A stretch of DNA of 64,000 nt, taken from contig NZ_CP189882.1 of the NCBI RefSeq assembly GCF_052050035.1, positions 434,001 through 498,000 on the forward strand, given 5' to 3'. The notes beneath the pieces are model-generated. The model did no database searches. It worked only from the letters and a program-made list of their open reading frames with translations, and was not told the origin of the DNA. This document shows, one piece after another, positions 9,418 through 19,515 of the stretch. Position numbers and translations under genes: made by a program. The stretch's first letter is position 1. Each line of letters begins with the position of its first letter. The DNA comes from Symbiopectobacterium purcellii_A. Its GTDB lineage: Bacteria; Pseudomonadota; Gammaproteobacteria; Enterobacterales; Enterobacteriaceae.

Positions 9418-10454
9418 AAGCGTGTTGCTTAATAGTGAAATAAGGGTGTTTCGGTGATTGAAGTAAATTTTACGCTGTTCTGAGATGGAAATTCCAAAGA
9501 CCGGCGCTAAGGAGTAAGAAGGTATCATCAATAAAGGGTCTACGATTCCGTAAAATTTGGGTCATGCAACCGAGGCGCTTGATACCCGCGATGGCGTGTT
9601 CAACTGTAATACGGATGCCCGAGATTATTTTATTTTCTTGTTTTTGTTCAGGCGATAAAGGTCTTTTTCGAGTTCCTTTTTTTGGGATTTGTGTATTAGG
9701 ATGCTGTTTATCTATACCTTGAAAACCGGTATCTGCCCAGATGGTTACCTCAGGAGGAATATGGCGAATTATATCGACTTTATCGAGTAAGCGTTTATCG
9801 TGACGGCGCCCATTTTTGCTCATGGGGATAAATCCAATTTGCCTTGTTTCGTCAGTCATAATAAGCCCTTTTCGAGTGGTCTGTCTTTTCTTTCCCGAAT
9901 ACATTTTCTTTCGCCGACGCAGATTCTTAGGCTTTTGGACAGGTCGCTCTGTCCCATCAATAAAGACGTCTTTAACTCCAGGAAAGGCGCGAAAAAATTC
10001 CTCAGCAGAGCGAATTTGACGAGCGGGCAAAACACATTCTCGCCCCAAGGTCATCTCTAAAACCGGCAATAATATTTTTACCCAGCGACATACCCGTGTT
10101 CTATCTAAACCAAAAAGAAGTCCTTGCAAATCATAGGTCGGATAACATTTTAAATACAATAAAATAAAAAGCAGTTTATCTAATGGGGTTGGGATAAATC
10201 CTTTCTGCCCTGCACCCATCTGCCGCTCGTGATCTTTTCGATTCTTTTTCCGATAAATCAAATAACAAACTGAAAATTCAGCGGCTAAATTTTTCAATTC
10301 TTCGACTGATAATCCAATGATTGCTTTACATAAACGATTATCTCGTAACAACCGCTCTTTGTTGATCATTTCAAACCTTTATTCTCTAAGTTAAACCTCT
10401 TTTTATTCTCAATAGCCTGACAAAAAATGCAAGTCTCTATTCAGCAACTAGTTT
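9418..10454 (-). mobile_element. IS5-family (ISL2-like) element, copy 1, complete
   Basis: 1037 bp with imperfect inverted ends (AAGCGTGTTGCTTAATAG versus AAACTAGTTGCTGAATAG), inserted in istB with a 3-bp duplication ATT (9415-9417, 10455-10457). An ANT duplication is typical of the ISL2 group of the IS5 family. Carries one intact transposase and is the likely source of the debris at 12198, 23502, 56811 and 62524. Confidence 0.9.
9470..10369 (-). CDS. IS5-family transposase (DDE_Tnp_4 type), intact
   Basis: 299 residues, starting MINKERLLRDNRL. An N-terminal helix-turn-helix-like region (~60-110) is followed by a DDE domain with DVFIDGTERPVQ (first Asp), WADTGFQG (second Asp) and ITVEHAIAGIKR (Glu). 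Cuts and rejoins the ends of its own element. This is the only undamaged copy of this transposase in the window. Confidence 0.9.
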   Translation of the reverse strand: MINKERLLRDNRLCKAIIGLSVEELKNLAAEFSVCYLIYRKKNRKDHERQMGAGQKGFIPTPLDKLLFILLYLKCYPTYDLQGLLFGLDRTRVCRWVKILLPVLEMTLGRECVLPARQIRSAEEFFRAFPGVKDVFIDGTERPVQKPKNLRRRKKMYSGKKRQTTRKGLIMTDETRQIGFIPMSKNGRRHDKRLLDKVDIIRHIPPEVTIWADTGFQGIDKQHPNTQIPKKGTRKRPLSPEQKQENKIISGIRITVEHAIAGIKRLGCMTQILRNRRPFIDDTFLLLSAGLWNFHLRTA

Positions 10455-10745
10455 ATTGGCTTCCATTTTACCGAAGGGAAGGTAGCCAACCTCATCTATG
10501 ATCAACAACTTAGGCTTACCCACAACGCGATTAAGATAGCTTTTTAACTCCCCCTGACGATGTGATGCGAGCAGCTGTAGCATCAGATCTGCGGCTGTGA
10601 CGAACCGAATACTCATTCCGGCCATCGCGGCTCTGTAGCCGAGTGCTGTCGCCAGGTGCGTTTTACCTACCCCGGACGGACCCAGCAAGACCAGGTTCTC
10701 CTGACGCTCGATAAACGCCAGCCCGGCCAACTCCTGGATCTGACT

Positions 10746-10934
10746 GGCTTTGTTGAATAATTTAACCGTTTGATTTACATCTTCTTTAGGTAGAATGCAT
10801 GTACAGAGACTGTATTTTGTTAGAACGACAAATCAAGTAGTTAGCACAATAAAAAGCATTACGGCTGGAAAACTTAGTTGTTGAAGTGTTATAATAATAA
10901 TGTAAATCAGCATGTTAAATTATTCAACAAAGCC
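10746..10934 (+). mobile_element. 189-bp MITE, copy 2
   Basis: Same variant as copy 1, inserted in istB with the 9-bp duplication GATCTGACT (10737-10745, 10935-10943). Confidence 0.93.
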
Positions 10935-11310
10935 GATCTGACTGCGAGGTACGCCACTCGCAAAGGCGAAATCAAACTGCTCCAGCGTCTTGATCACCGG
11001 TAGGCCTGATAAACGCAAAATAGTCTGCCGGCGCCGTTCGTTCAGCCCATCATGCTGAAGCTGTAAAGCAGCTTCAAGGAAGTCGGCATGAGTGCCGTTG
11101 CTGTCGATCGTCGTCTGAGCAACGGCGGGCCACTCAGCCGGTAATCTATCGAGCTTAAGCTGCTCGCAGAGCGCTGCGATACGATCATGCTGGAGGTTCA
11201 TGCTTCTACCTCCAGTAGCGCCTGATACGTAGCCAACGGGTGCTGGAGACTCTCTGTGGGTATGGGGCGCGAGCAACTCGCCGGTACCGGTGGAGGCAAT
11301 GCCAGTGTTA

Positions 11311-12197
11311 TAGCCAAGCGACTTAATTTTGATTACACCATATGGACTGAGAACAAACTCTCTGTATCGCAACCCATCTCTCTTTTTTTGCTTTTTGCTT
11401 TTTGCTTGTGCCCATTTATGCTCAATTGGGTTAAGATCTGGCGAATATGTAGGCAAATACTCCACCATATACCCTGCATCGATGATGACTTGTTGAATAT
11501 TATGTTTTTTGTGAAAAGTGGCATTGTCCATCATGATTACACTGTTTTTAGGGAGTACTGGGATAAGGACTTGTGTGACCCAGGCATAGAAAACATCGCT
11601 GTTAATATTGATATCAAATAATCCGATAGCAAACAGCGTTGTGCCTAATAAAGCGCCGATAACATTTGTTCTTCCCCTAGCTCCCCAGTTCTTCAGGCCA
11701 AAACACCGTTGACCTTTTGGGGAATAGCCGTGAGTCCGTGGGGCATCGTGTGAAAAACCACTTTCATCAATAAAAACAATAGGTTTACCTTCTTTTTCAT
11801 ACTGTTGTTTTTTTTGTTGAAATCCCTGCCGGGCGTTTTCGTCGGCTTTCGGATGACGTAGAGTTTTTTTTATAGGTCAATCCCAGCTTTTTAAGCGCTT
11901 GCCAAATGGCCTTCTGACAAACGCCAAAACGCTCTGCACGTTCTTTTTGGTAAGCATCTGGATATTGTTCAACATCTTTTATCAACTCGGATTTATCGAT
12001 CTTTCGCTGACGCGTGGTCGATGCTTTTGACTCTATTTGATTAATCCAACGCGATACAGAGGCAGGGCCAATCCGAAATTGCTTCGCTGTTTCTCGGATA
12101 CTCAACCCTTCGTTTTTCCGTGTAGATATCACTTTACGTCTAAAATCAATTGAATAGCTCATTTAAATAATGTAATCAAAATTAAGTCGTTTAGCTA
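11311..12197 (-). mobile_element. IS630-family element A
   Basis: 887 bp; outer end TAGCCAAGCGACTTAATTTT, inner end (inverted) TAGCTAAACGACTTAATTTT. Has three GCAAAAA heptamers, hence 7 bp more than the 880-bp standard copy. The inner flank is an ISL2-like fragment at a TA. Confidence 0.92.
11333..12162 (-). pseudogene. IS630 transposase, A8 run and heptamer frameshift
   Basis: An N-terminal helix-turn-helix domain (MSYSIDFRRKVISTRKNEGL..) runs 121 codons to a stop caused by a run of eight A. The DDE part (PIVFIDESGF, NSVIMMDNATFHK, SPDLNPIEHKWAQ) lies in another frame. A third heptamer shifts the C terminus, so the DDE frame runs out of the element. Full product would need slippage at the A run. 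Confidence 0.85.
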
Positions 12198-12314
12198 TAA
12201 AGCAATCATTGGGTTATCAGTCGAAGAATTGAAAAATTTAGCCGCTGAATTTTCAGCTTGTTATTTGATTTATCGGAAAAAGAATCGAAAAGATCACGAG
12301 CGGCAGATGGGTGC
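12198..12314 (+). mobile_element. Fragment of the ISL2-like element
   Basis: Encodes transposase residues KAIIGLSVEELKNLAAEF.. to ..RQMG in plus orientation. IS630 A enters at a TA on its left and an IS256 end (GAGTCTGTAAAG) on its right. Confidence 0.85.
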
Positions 12315-13317
12315 GAGTCTGTAAAGAATTTCGTGTAAATGGCTCCATCGCTTAACCGGAAATCCGATCTCCATACATCAACATGAATTGGCTCATAGCC
12401 GGTTTCCAGTCTCTGATTGGTAGGGTCCATTTAGCCGAGATATTATGCAAGGCTAGATAGAATAATTTTAGCACCGAGTCATCCGTTGGAAATATTCGTC
12501 GCGTTTTCGTTATCTTGCGCAATGAAGCATTTAACGACTCTATCGCGTTGGTGGTGTAGATAACCTTGCGGATCTCCGGCGGAAAATCAAAAATGACGAT
12601 GAGACGTTCCCAATTATTTCTCCACGATGGGCTGATCGTCGGGAACTGCTCATCCCATTTGGCCGCGAAGGCATCCAGGGCCTCTTCAGCGCCCTCTAGC
12701 GTTGCGGAACTATAGATAGTGCGGAGGTCAGCAGCAACGGCTTTACGCTCTTTCCAGCCGACGTAGCGCAGCGAGTTCCGCACCTGATGCACGATGCAGA
12801 GCTGTACCCGCGTATGCGGGTAAACAGCTTCAATGGCATCAGGAAAGCCCTTCAGGCCATCGCAGCAGGCGATGAAGATGTCCTGTAGCCCACGATTTTT
12901 CAGTTCTGTCATTACAGATAACCAGAACTTGGCCCCTCGGTTTTGGCTATCCATAGCCCCAGCAGCTCTTTTTCGCCCTGGCCGTTGATGCCTAGAGCCA
13001 AGTAAACAGACTTGTTGGTCACGGCTCCGCCGTCCTGGCTTTTGACAACAATACAGTCAAGGTAAACAATGGGATAAAACGCATCCAGCGGCCGTTGCTG
13101 CCAGCGCTTAACGTCATCCATCACGGCATTGGTCACTTGAGAAATGAAGCCAGCGGAAACATCGACCCCGTAGACTTCTTTAAAGTGAGCCTGAATATCA
13201 CGGGTTGATAGCCCTCTGGAATAGAGAGAAATAATGCGGTCATCGAAGCCGTTAAGCTGCTTTTCGTGCTTACCGATCAGTGTCGGCTCGAAGGTACTGT
13301 TGCGGTCGCGCGGAATA
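12315..13317 (-). mobile_element. IS256-family fragment 1
   Basis: Begins with the IS256 3' inverted repeat (GAGTCTGTAAAGAATTTCGT) and is cut by IS630 C at a TA inside codons for RDRN. About 300 bp of the 5' end are missing compared with 16575-17883. Confidence 0.9.
12352..13317 (-). pseudogene. IS256 transposase, 5' truncated and frameshifted
   Basis: Same mutator-type transposase as at 16635. A one-base deletion near 12940 (GAGGGGCC here, GAGGGTGCC at 56187) splits it into two frames (13136-12912 and 12954-12352), and the first ~95 codons are missing. Not functional. Confidence 0.88.
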
Positions 13318-14218
13318 TAGCTAAACGACTTAATTTTGATTACATTATTTAAATGAGCTATTCAATTGATTTTAGACGTAAAGTGATATCTACACGGAAA
13401 AACGAAGGGTTGAGTATCCGAGAAACAGCGAAGCAATTTCGGATTGGCCCTGCCTCTGTATCGCGTTGGATTAATCAAATAGAGTCAAAAGCATCGACCA
13501 CGCGTCAGCGAAAGATCGATAAATCCGAGTTGATAAAAGATGTTGAACAATATCCAGATGCTTACCAAAAAGAACGTGCAGAGCGTTTTGGCGTTTGTCA
13601 GAAGGCCATTTGGCAAGCGCTTAAAAAGCTGGGATTGACCTATAAAAAAAACTCTACGTCATCCGAAAGCCGACGAAAACGCCCGGCAGGGATTTCAACA
13701 AAAAAAACAACAGTATGAAAAAGAAGGTAAACCTATTGTTTTTATTGATGAAAGTGGTTTTTCACACGATGCCCCACGGACTCACGGCTATTCCCCAAAA
13801 GGTCAACGGTGTTTTGGCCTGAAGAACTGGGGAGCTAGGGGAAGAACAAATGTTATCGGCGCTTTATTAGGCACAACGCTGTTTGCTATCGGATTATTTG
13901 ATATCAATATTAACAGCGATGTTTTCTATGCCTGGGTCACACAAGTCCTTATCCCAGTACTCCCTAAAAACAGTGTAATCATGATGGACAATGCCACTTT
14001 TCACAAAAAACATAATATTCAACAAGTCATCATCGATGCAGGGTATATGGTGGAGTATTTGCCTACATATTCGCCAGATCTTAACCCAATTGAGCATAAA
14101 TGGGCACAAGCAAAAAGCAAAAAGCAAAAAGCAAAAAGCAAAAAAAGAGAGATGGGTTGCGATACAGAGAGTTTGTTCTCAGTCCATATGGTGTAATCAA
14201 AATTAAGTCGCTTGGCTA
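13318..14218 (+). mobile_element. IS630-family element C
   Basis: 901 bp with five GCAAAAA heptamers (14106-14140). The left TA flank is IS256 sequence, the right TA flank is istA. Right half of the composite. Confidence 0.92.
13353..14196 (+). pseudogene. IS630 transposase in element C (A8 run)
   Basis: Orf A (121 codons, 13353-13718) and the DDE frame are separated by the A8 run at about 13646. Five heptamers add 21 bp relative to two, so the C terminus ..CDTESLFSVHMV stays in frame with a longer Lys-rich tract (AKSKKQKAKSKK). A one-base slip would give a complete ~280-residue transposase. Confidence 0.8.
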
Positions 14219-15221
14219 TATCTTCGGCAATGGCAACAACGCAGCCCGCTCACGCGGCATGCGTTGTTCAGGCGGAATACCGGTGGTGCCATGTTTACGG
14301 GTGTTGGCAACGGTGATCAACCACTCACCAATGCGTGCATTAGCCGCGGGGACGTCCAGTATCAGCCCAGCCTGGCGAAACGTGGCGGCAAGCGGCACAA
14401 CAAAGCTGTTCTTGAGGTAATGGTTGAAGCGTTCGACCTTGCCCTTAGTCTTGGCGCGGTAGGGACGGCAAACTTTAGGCGTAAAGGCATACTTCTCAGC
14501 CAGTTGCATCAACTGTGGGTTCCAGCGATGCTTGCCGGGCCCGTAGACATCACGCTCAATAATGATGGCCTTGGCGTTGTCGAACAGCAACTGATGCGGA
14601 GTTCCGCCAAAGAACTTAAGTGCAGACTCAATGCCGTCACACCAGGCTGCGGACTCCTGGTTGCTGTAGAACTTGACGAAAGTCGCCCGGCTCCAGCCCA
14701 GCGTAGCGACGAAGGCCAGCAACGAGTTATGGCCCTGCCTGACGATGGTGAAATCAACCTGCATCTGTACGCCGGGTTCGGTCTCAAAGCGCGTGACCGC
14801 CTCAGTAACGGGCTGCTTCATGGGGTGTAGAAATGCGGTAAGCATGCTATAGCCGCCATCATATCCCCGTTGGCCTATCTCGCGCAGCAGCACACTGGCC
14901 GGTATCCACTGTGGTCTGGCAGCAGCAACGCGCTCGAGAACATACGGCTTGAACGGGTCAAGCTTGCATGTTCTAGGCATACGCGGCTTGTAACGCATGT
15001 CAGCCACCGGTAGTGGACTACGGATATATCGTCGAACGGTCTCGCGGGAGCATGAAAGCTGCCGCGCGATGGCGCGGATGGACATGCCTTGACGGTGTAA
15101 AACGTGAATCTCCACTCTGGTCTCCAATGTCATCATTGGCAGTGCCTTAAAACTGCCATTTTTACCCTAGGTGGGTCAGATTTACATCGGCAGGTGGGCC
15201 AGTTTTACATCGGTAGCGACA

Positions 15222-16035
15222 CCTGTGAGCGCAAGGCGGATTTTTCCCGAATGGCATCAACGGTCTGGTGATGGCGATGGCGGTCATCATGTTCTCGTTT
15301 GGTGGCCTGGAACTGGTGGGGATCACCGCAGCAGAAGCGGATAACCCGGAAACCAGCATCCCGCGCGCTACCAATCAGGTTATCTACCGTATCCTGATCT
15401 TTTATATCGGCTCGTTGGCCATTCTGCTGTCGCTCTACCCTTGGGGAAAAGTCGTGGAAGGGGGGAGCCCGTTTGTCATGATTTTCCACAACCTGGACAG
15501 TAATGTTGTAGCAACCATACTGAACATTGTGGTGTTGACGGCAGCATTATCGGTTTATAACAGCTGCGTGTACTGTAACAGCCGTATGCTTTACGGCCTT
15601 GCCAAGCAAGGTAATGGCCAGAAAGCGCTGCTAACCGTTGATAGACGCGGCGTTCCCGTTATTGCCATCGGTATTTCTGCCGCCGCCACTGCGCTGTGCG
15701 TTCTGATCAATGACCTGATTCCGGGGAAAGCGTTCGAGCTCCTGATGGCATTAGTGGTGTCGGCACTGGTGATAAACTGGGCCATGATCAGCCTGGCGCA
15801 CTTGAAATTCCGCAAAGCCAAAGCGCAGGAAGGCGTGCAGACCAAATTCAAGGCGCTGCTCTATCCGCTGGGCACTTATATTTGCCTGCTGTTCCTGACG
15901 GGTATTTTAGTGATCATTTTCATGACACCGGGAATTCAGATTTCCGTACTGCTGATTCCCGTCTGGCTGGTCGTGCTTGGCATCGGTTATGCCATGAAAC
16001 AGAAAAGACAACGGGTCGCAACCCCCGCTAAGTGA
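15222..16035 (+). pseudogene. aroP: AroP, 3' part
   Basis: Continues the frame broken at 8794 and reads to a normal stop at 16035 (..MFSFGGLELVGITAAEADNPETSIPRATNQVIYRIL..). Right at the junction (CTG TGA GCG CAA GGC) a second in-frame TGA again replaces a family Trp (..SNL-W-DQGG..). The rest is well conserved, so inactivation looks recent. Confidence 0.93.
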
Positions 16036-16043
16036 TATGACAG

Positions 16044-16065
16044 CGGCACCTTAGGGTGCCGTTTT
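16044..16065 (+). terminator. aroP terminator
   Basis: CGGCACC-TTAG-GGTGCCG, a perfect seven-pair stem followed by TTTT, nine bases after the aroP stop. Confidence 0.88.
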
Positions 16066-16574
16066 AATCTGACGATACATTTCCGATAAGTGCATCAAGG
16101 GCGACGCTGGCGGCATGCCACTGCGCCATCCCAGCCTCCGGTACGCATAAGCGGCCCTGGCTTGATTCCTCACCGTTTGCCAGCGCACGATTTATCCTCG
16201 AAAAAACGGGCCGATTGAAGGGGCTGTGGATATGAGTGACAATACATGAATAGGTATTACTGTAATCAAAAGCACAGGGTAAGACTGTACTTTAGTACAT
16301 CTGGTATTAATAAATGAAAAGAATTATGGTTGTCATATACGAATGGAGGAACTGAGTCGAAAAAAAAAGTGATCCTCCAGAAGAGGATCATACGCCAAAT
16401 TGGCCAACACCAGGGAAAAATTTTTCATATTATTGTGAACAACAGATATGTTGTCAATCATTGACCATGCTCAGTGAAACCAATTAGGAATTTAGATACA
16501 CTCCATTTACTTTGAAAAGTAGCAAAAAAATTTCATACTCAACAGTTTCATTCTGAAATAATACCCAGCTAAAT
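16066..16574. other. Region between aroP and IS256, no clear gene
   Basis: About 500 bases without a supportable gene. The minus strand from 16200 to 16066 is open in two frames; one ends (..LCVPEAGMAQWHAASVALDAL..) near the aroP terminator and could be the C terminus of a lost gene, but I do not recognise it. The rest is AT-rich with one terminator (16360-16390). Confidence 0.35.
16360..16390 (-). terminator. Strong minus-strand terminator
   Basis: On the minus strand TGATCCTC-ttctg-GAGGATCA, a perfect eight-pair stem, is followed by C and nine T. It should end a minus-strand gene lying to the right, but only IS DNA and short remnants are there now, so its gene has probably been lost. Confidence 0.75.
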
Positions 16575-17883
16575 GAGACTGTAAAATAATCTGTGTAAAT
16601 GGCATTTTGAGGAAAACCTTCAAAGGATAACAAAATGCCTATCAGCAACGAACTTATTGACCAACTGCTTCAAGATTGTCACTCCCCTCAGGATCTGCTG
16701 GGTGAATCAGGCCTACTCAAGGTGCTGACTAAAAGACTGGCGGAACGGGTTCTTGAAGCTGAGATGGAGATGCACCTTGGGTATGCTAAGCATGACCCGG
16801 CAGGTAATCATTCAGGCAACTCCCGCAATGGCAAGACATCAAAAAGCGTACGTAGCCAAAATGGGGAGATCGAGCTCGATATTCCGCGCGACCGCAACAG
16901 TACCTTCGAGCCGACACTGATCGGTAAGAACGAAAAACAGCTTAACGGCTTCGATGACCGCATTATTTCTCTCTATTCCAGAGGGTTATCAACCCGTGAT
17001 ATTCAGGCACACTTTAAAGAAGTCTACGGGGTCGATGTTTCCGCTGGCTTCATTTCTCAAGTGACCAATGCTGTGATGGATGAAGTTAAGCGCTGGCAGC
17101 AACGGCCGCTGGATGCGCTTTATCCCATTGTTTACCTTGACTGTATTGTTGTCAAAAGCCAGGACGGCGGAGCCGTGGCCAACAAGTCTGTTTATCTGGC
17201 CCTCGGCGTCAACGGCCAGGGCGAAAAAGAGCTGCTGGGGCTATGGATAGCCAAAACTGAGGGGGCCAAGTTCTGGTTATCTGTGATGACAGAACTGAAA
17301 AATCGTGGGCTAAAGGACATCTTCGTCGCCTGCTGCGATGGCCTGAAAGGCTTTCCTGATGCCATTGAAGCTGTTTACCCGCATACGCGGGTACAGCTCT
17401 GCATTGTGCATCAGGTGCGGAACTCGCTGCGCTACGTCGGCTGGAAAGAGCGTAAGGCCGTTGCTGCTGACCTGCGCACCATCTATAGTTCCGCAACGCT
17501 AGAGGGCGCTGAAGAGTCCCTGGATGCCTTCGCGGCCAAATGGGATGAACAGTTCCCGACGATCAGCCCGTCGTGGAGAAATAATTGGGAACGTCTCATC
17601 GTCATTTTTGACTTTCCGCCGGAGATCCGCAAGGTTATCTACACCACCAACGTGATAGAGTCGTTAAATGCTTCATTGCGCAAGATAACGAAAACGCGAC
17701 GAATATTTCCAACGGATGACTCGGTGATAAAATTACTCTATCTAGCCTTGCATAATATCTCTGCTAAATGGACCTTGCCAATCAGAGACTGGAAACCTGC
17801 TATGAGCCAATTCATGTTGATGTATGGAGAACGAATCTCCGGTTAAGCAATGGAGCCATTTACACAAAATTCTTTACAGACTC
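16575..17883 (+). mobile_element. IS256-family element, complete
   Basis: 1309 bp, inverted ends GAGACTGTAAAATAATCTGT and GAGTCTGTAAAGAATTTTGT, flanked by an 8-bp duplication AGCTAAAT (16567-16574, 17884-17891), the size expected for IS256. Confidence 0.95.
16635..17846 (+). CDS. IS256-family (mutator-type) transposase, intact
   Basis: 403 residues, with AAAGGATAA as ribosome binding site. The N-terminal part is DNA-binding. The catalytic core shows PIVYLDCIVVK (first Asp), ACCDGLKGFPDAI (second Asp), CIVHQVRNSLRYV and NVIESLNASLRK (Glu). This is the only full-length copy in the window and the likely source of the fragments at 12315, 55828 and 62733. Confidence 0.95.
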   Translation: MPISNELIDQLLQDCHSPQDLLGESGLLKVLTKRLAERVLEAEMEMHLGYAKHDPAGNHSGNSRNGKTSKSVRSQNGEIELDIPRDRNSTFEPTLIGKNEKQLNGFDDRIISLYSRGLSTRDIQAHFKEVYGVDVSAGFISQVTNAVMDEVKRWQQRPLDALYPIVYLDCIVVKSQDGGAVANKSVYLALGVNGQGEKELLGLWIAKTEGAKFWLSVMTELKNRGLKDIFVACCDGLKGFPDAIEAVYPHTRVQLCIVHQVRNSLRYVGWKERKAVAADLRTIYSSATLEGAEESLDAFAAKWDEQFPTISPSWRNNWERLIVIFDFPPEIRKVIYTTNVIESLNASLRKITKTRRIFPTDDSVIKLLYLALHNISAKWTLPIRDWKPAMSQFMLMYGERISG

Positions 17884-18045
17884 AGCTAAATATTCACATT
17901 TCATAGAGATCCCTTCTTTTGATAGACATACCTCACAGCAAGGTAATCTCCACGTGTTCAGCCAAAAGCATTCCGTTTAATCCCGGCTTTGTTGAATAAA
18001 TCAGAATTAGCCGACAGGATGACTCCCTCTGTTACACCTGTTATC

Positions 18046-18234
18046 GGCTTTGTTGAATAATTTAAGATACTGATTTATATAAGCATTATAAAATTTCAAC
18101 GACTAATTTTTCCTCTCGGAATGCTTTTTATTGTGCTAACTATTTGATTTGTCGTTCTAACAAAATACATTCTCTGTAAATGCATTCTAACTAAAGAAGA
18201 TGTAAATCAAACGGTTAAATTATTCAACAAAGCC
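18046..18234 (-). mobile_element. 189-bp MITE, copy 3
   Basis: Reverse orientation, inside IS903 alpha, with the 9-bp duplication CCTGTTATC (18037-18045, 18235-18243). Confidence 0.93.
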
Positions 18235-19298
18235 CCTGTTATCCTATCCTGACGCTGTGTGGCATACCCAACAACGTCATACGGTTCAGCGCTTTGACCA
18301 TCTCTATGGCTTCACCTACTTGAGCCTCATAGTCACGCAGGCTCAGATGGCCACCCAGCAAAGTTTTTATGCGGAACATCGCTGTTTCTGCCACTGAACG
18401 CCGGTGATAACCCACTTTCTTTTTCCACATATCATTACTCCCGCTCAGACGCTGATTCGCCACCGCATGGTTACGTTCATGGTACTTGTCCGGCCAGTAT
18501 TTGGCTCCGCTTCGCGGCGGGATAAGGGGCCTGATTTTCTTTCTTAGCAACGCATCGTGGCAGTATAGCTAAACGACTTAATTTTGATTACATTATTTAA
18601 ATGAGCTATTCAATTGATTTTAGACGTAAAGTGATATCTACACGGAAAAACGAAGGGTTGAGTATCCGAGAAACAGCGAAGCAATTTCGGATTGGCCCTG
18701 CCTCTGTATCGCGTTGGATTAATCAAATAGAGTCAAAAGCATCGACCACGCGTCAGCGAAAGATCGATAAATCCGAGTTGATAAAAGATGTTGAACAATA
18801 TCCAGATGCTTACCAAAAAGAACGTGCAGAGCGTTTTGGCGTTTGTCAGAAGGCCATTTGGCAAGCGCTTAAAAAGCTGGGATTGACCTATAAAAAAAAC
18901 TCTACGTCATCCGAAAGCCGACGAAAACGCCCGGCAGGGATTTCAACAAAAAAAACAACAGTATGAAAAAGAAGGTAAACCTATTGTTTTTATTGATGAA
19001 AGTGGTTTTTCACACGATGCCCCACGGACTCACGGCTATTCCCCAAAAGGTCAACGGTGTTTTGGCCTGAAGAACTGGGGAGCTAGGGGAAGAACAAATG
19101 TTATCGGCGCTTTATTAGGCACAACGCTGTTTGCTATCGGATTATTTGATATCAATATTAACAGCGATGTTTTCTATGCCTGGGTCACACAAGTCCTTAT
19201 CCCAGTACTCCCTAAAAACAGTGTAATCATGATGGACAATGCCACTTTTCACAAAAAACATAATATTCAACAAGTCATCATCGATGCAGGGTATATGG

Positions 19299-19487
19299 GG
19301 CTTTGTTGAATAATTTAACCGTTTGATTTACATCTTCTTTAGTTAGAATGCATTTACAGAGAATGTATTTTGTTAGAACGACAAATCAAATAGTTAGCAC
19401 AATAAAAAGCATTCCGAGAGGAAAAATTAGTCGTTGAAATTTTATAATGCTTATATAAATCAGTATCTTAAATTATTCAACAAAGCC
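19299..19487 (+). mobile_element. 189-bp MITE, copy 4
   Basis: Inside IS630 D, with the 9-bp duplication GGTATATGG (19290-19298, 19488-19496). Confidence 0.93.
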
Positions 19488-19515
19488 GGTATATGGTGGA
19501 GTATTTGCCTACATA

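Larger units (their letters stand above)
8977..11201 (-). pseudogene. istB: IS21 helper ATPase IstB, interrupted three times
   Basis: AAA+ ATPase that assists IstA. It starts at 11201 (MNLQHDRIAALCEQ) with an ATGA overlap with the istA stop. The Walker A motif GPSGVGKTHLATALG is present. The frame is cut by a MITE (10746-10934), an ISL2-like IS (9418-10454) and another MITE (9199-9387), each with target duplications. The original C terminus (..QIQKKTKAATLE) survives at the left. Without insertions the gene would match copy 2 at 50103. Confidence 0.9.
11311..14218. mobile_element. Composite of two inverted IS630 copies carrying IS debris
   Basis: IS630 copy A (minus) and copy C (plus) flank 1.1 kb of foreign DNA, an ISL2-like fragment and an IS256 fragment. 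The outer junctions are istA sequence with a TA on both sides (11309-11310 and 14219-14220), and the joined istA sequence equals copy 2 of the IS21 element. The whole unit therefore behaves like one insertion at one TA. Confidence 0.8.
11198..15136 (-). pseudogene. istA: IS21 transposase IstA, interrupted
   Basis: N-terminal helix-turn-helix (GMSIRAIARQLSCSRETVRRYI) and an integrase core with VQMQVDF, LLFDNAKAI and KGKVERFNHYLKNSF. The frame is intact from 15136 down to 14221, where a composite of two inverted IS630 copies (11311-14218) enters at a TA. The last ~36 codons lie at 11198-11310. The uninterrupted copy is at 50837-51865. Confidence 0.9.
8795..15221 (-). mobile_element. IS21-family element, copy 1, with nested insertions
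   Basis: Inserted in aroP with a 5-bp target duplication CCTGT (8790-8794 and 15222-15226). Ends are related: TGTCAATACCGATTGAATTC on the left and, reading inward from the right, TGTCGCTACCGATGTAAAAC. It encodes istA and istB on the minus strand. Removing two 189-bp MITEs, an ISL2-like IS and an IS630 composite with their duplications leaves about 2081 bp. Neither transposition gene is intact. Confidence 0.93.

Noticed and set aside
8230..16035. Reassignment of TGA to Trp, suggested by two TGA at Trp positions in aroP
   Set aside because: Intact genes here use TGG for Trp and have no internal TGA; aroP is also split by an IS, so nonsense decay is simpler.
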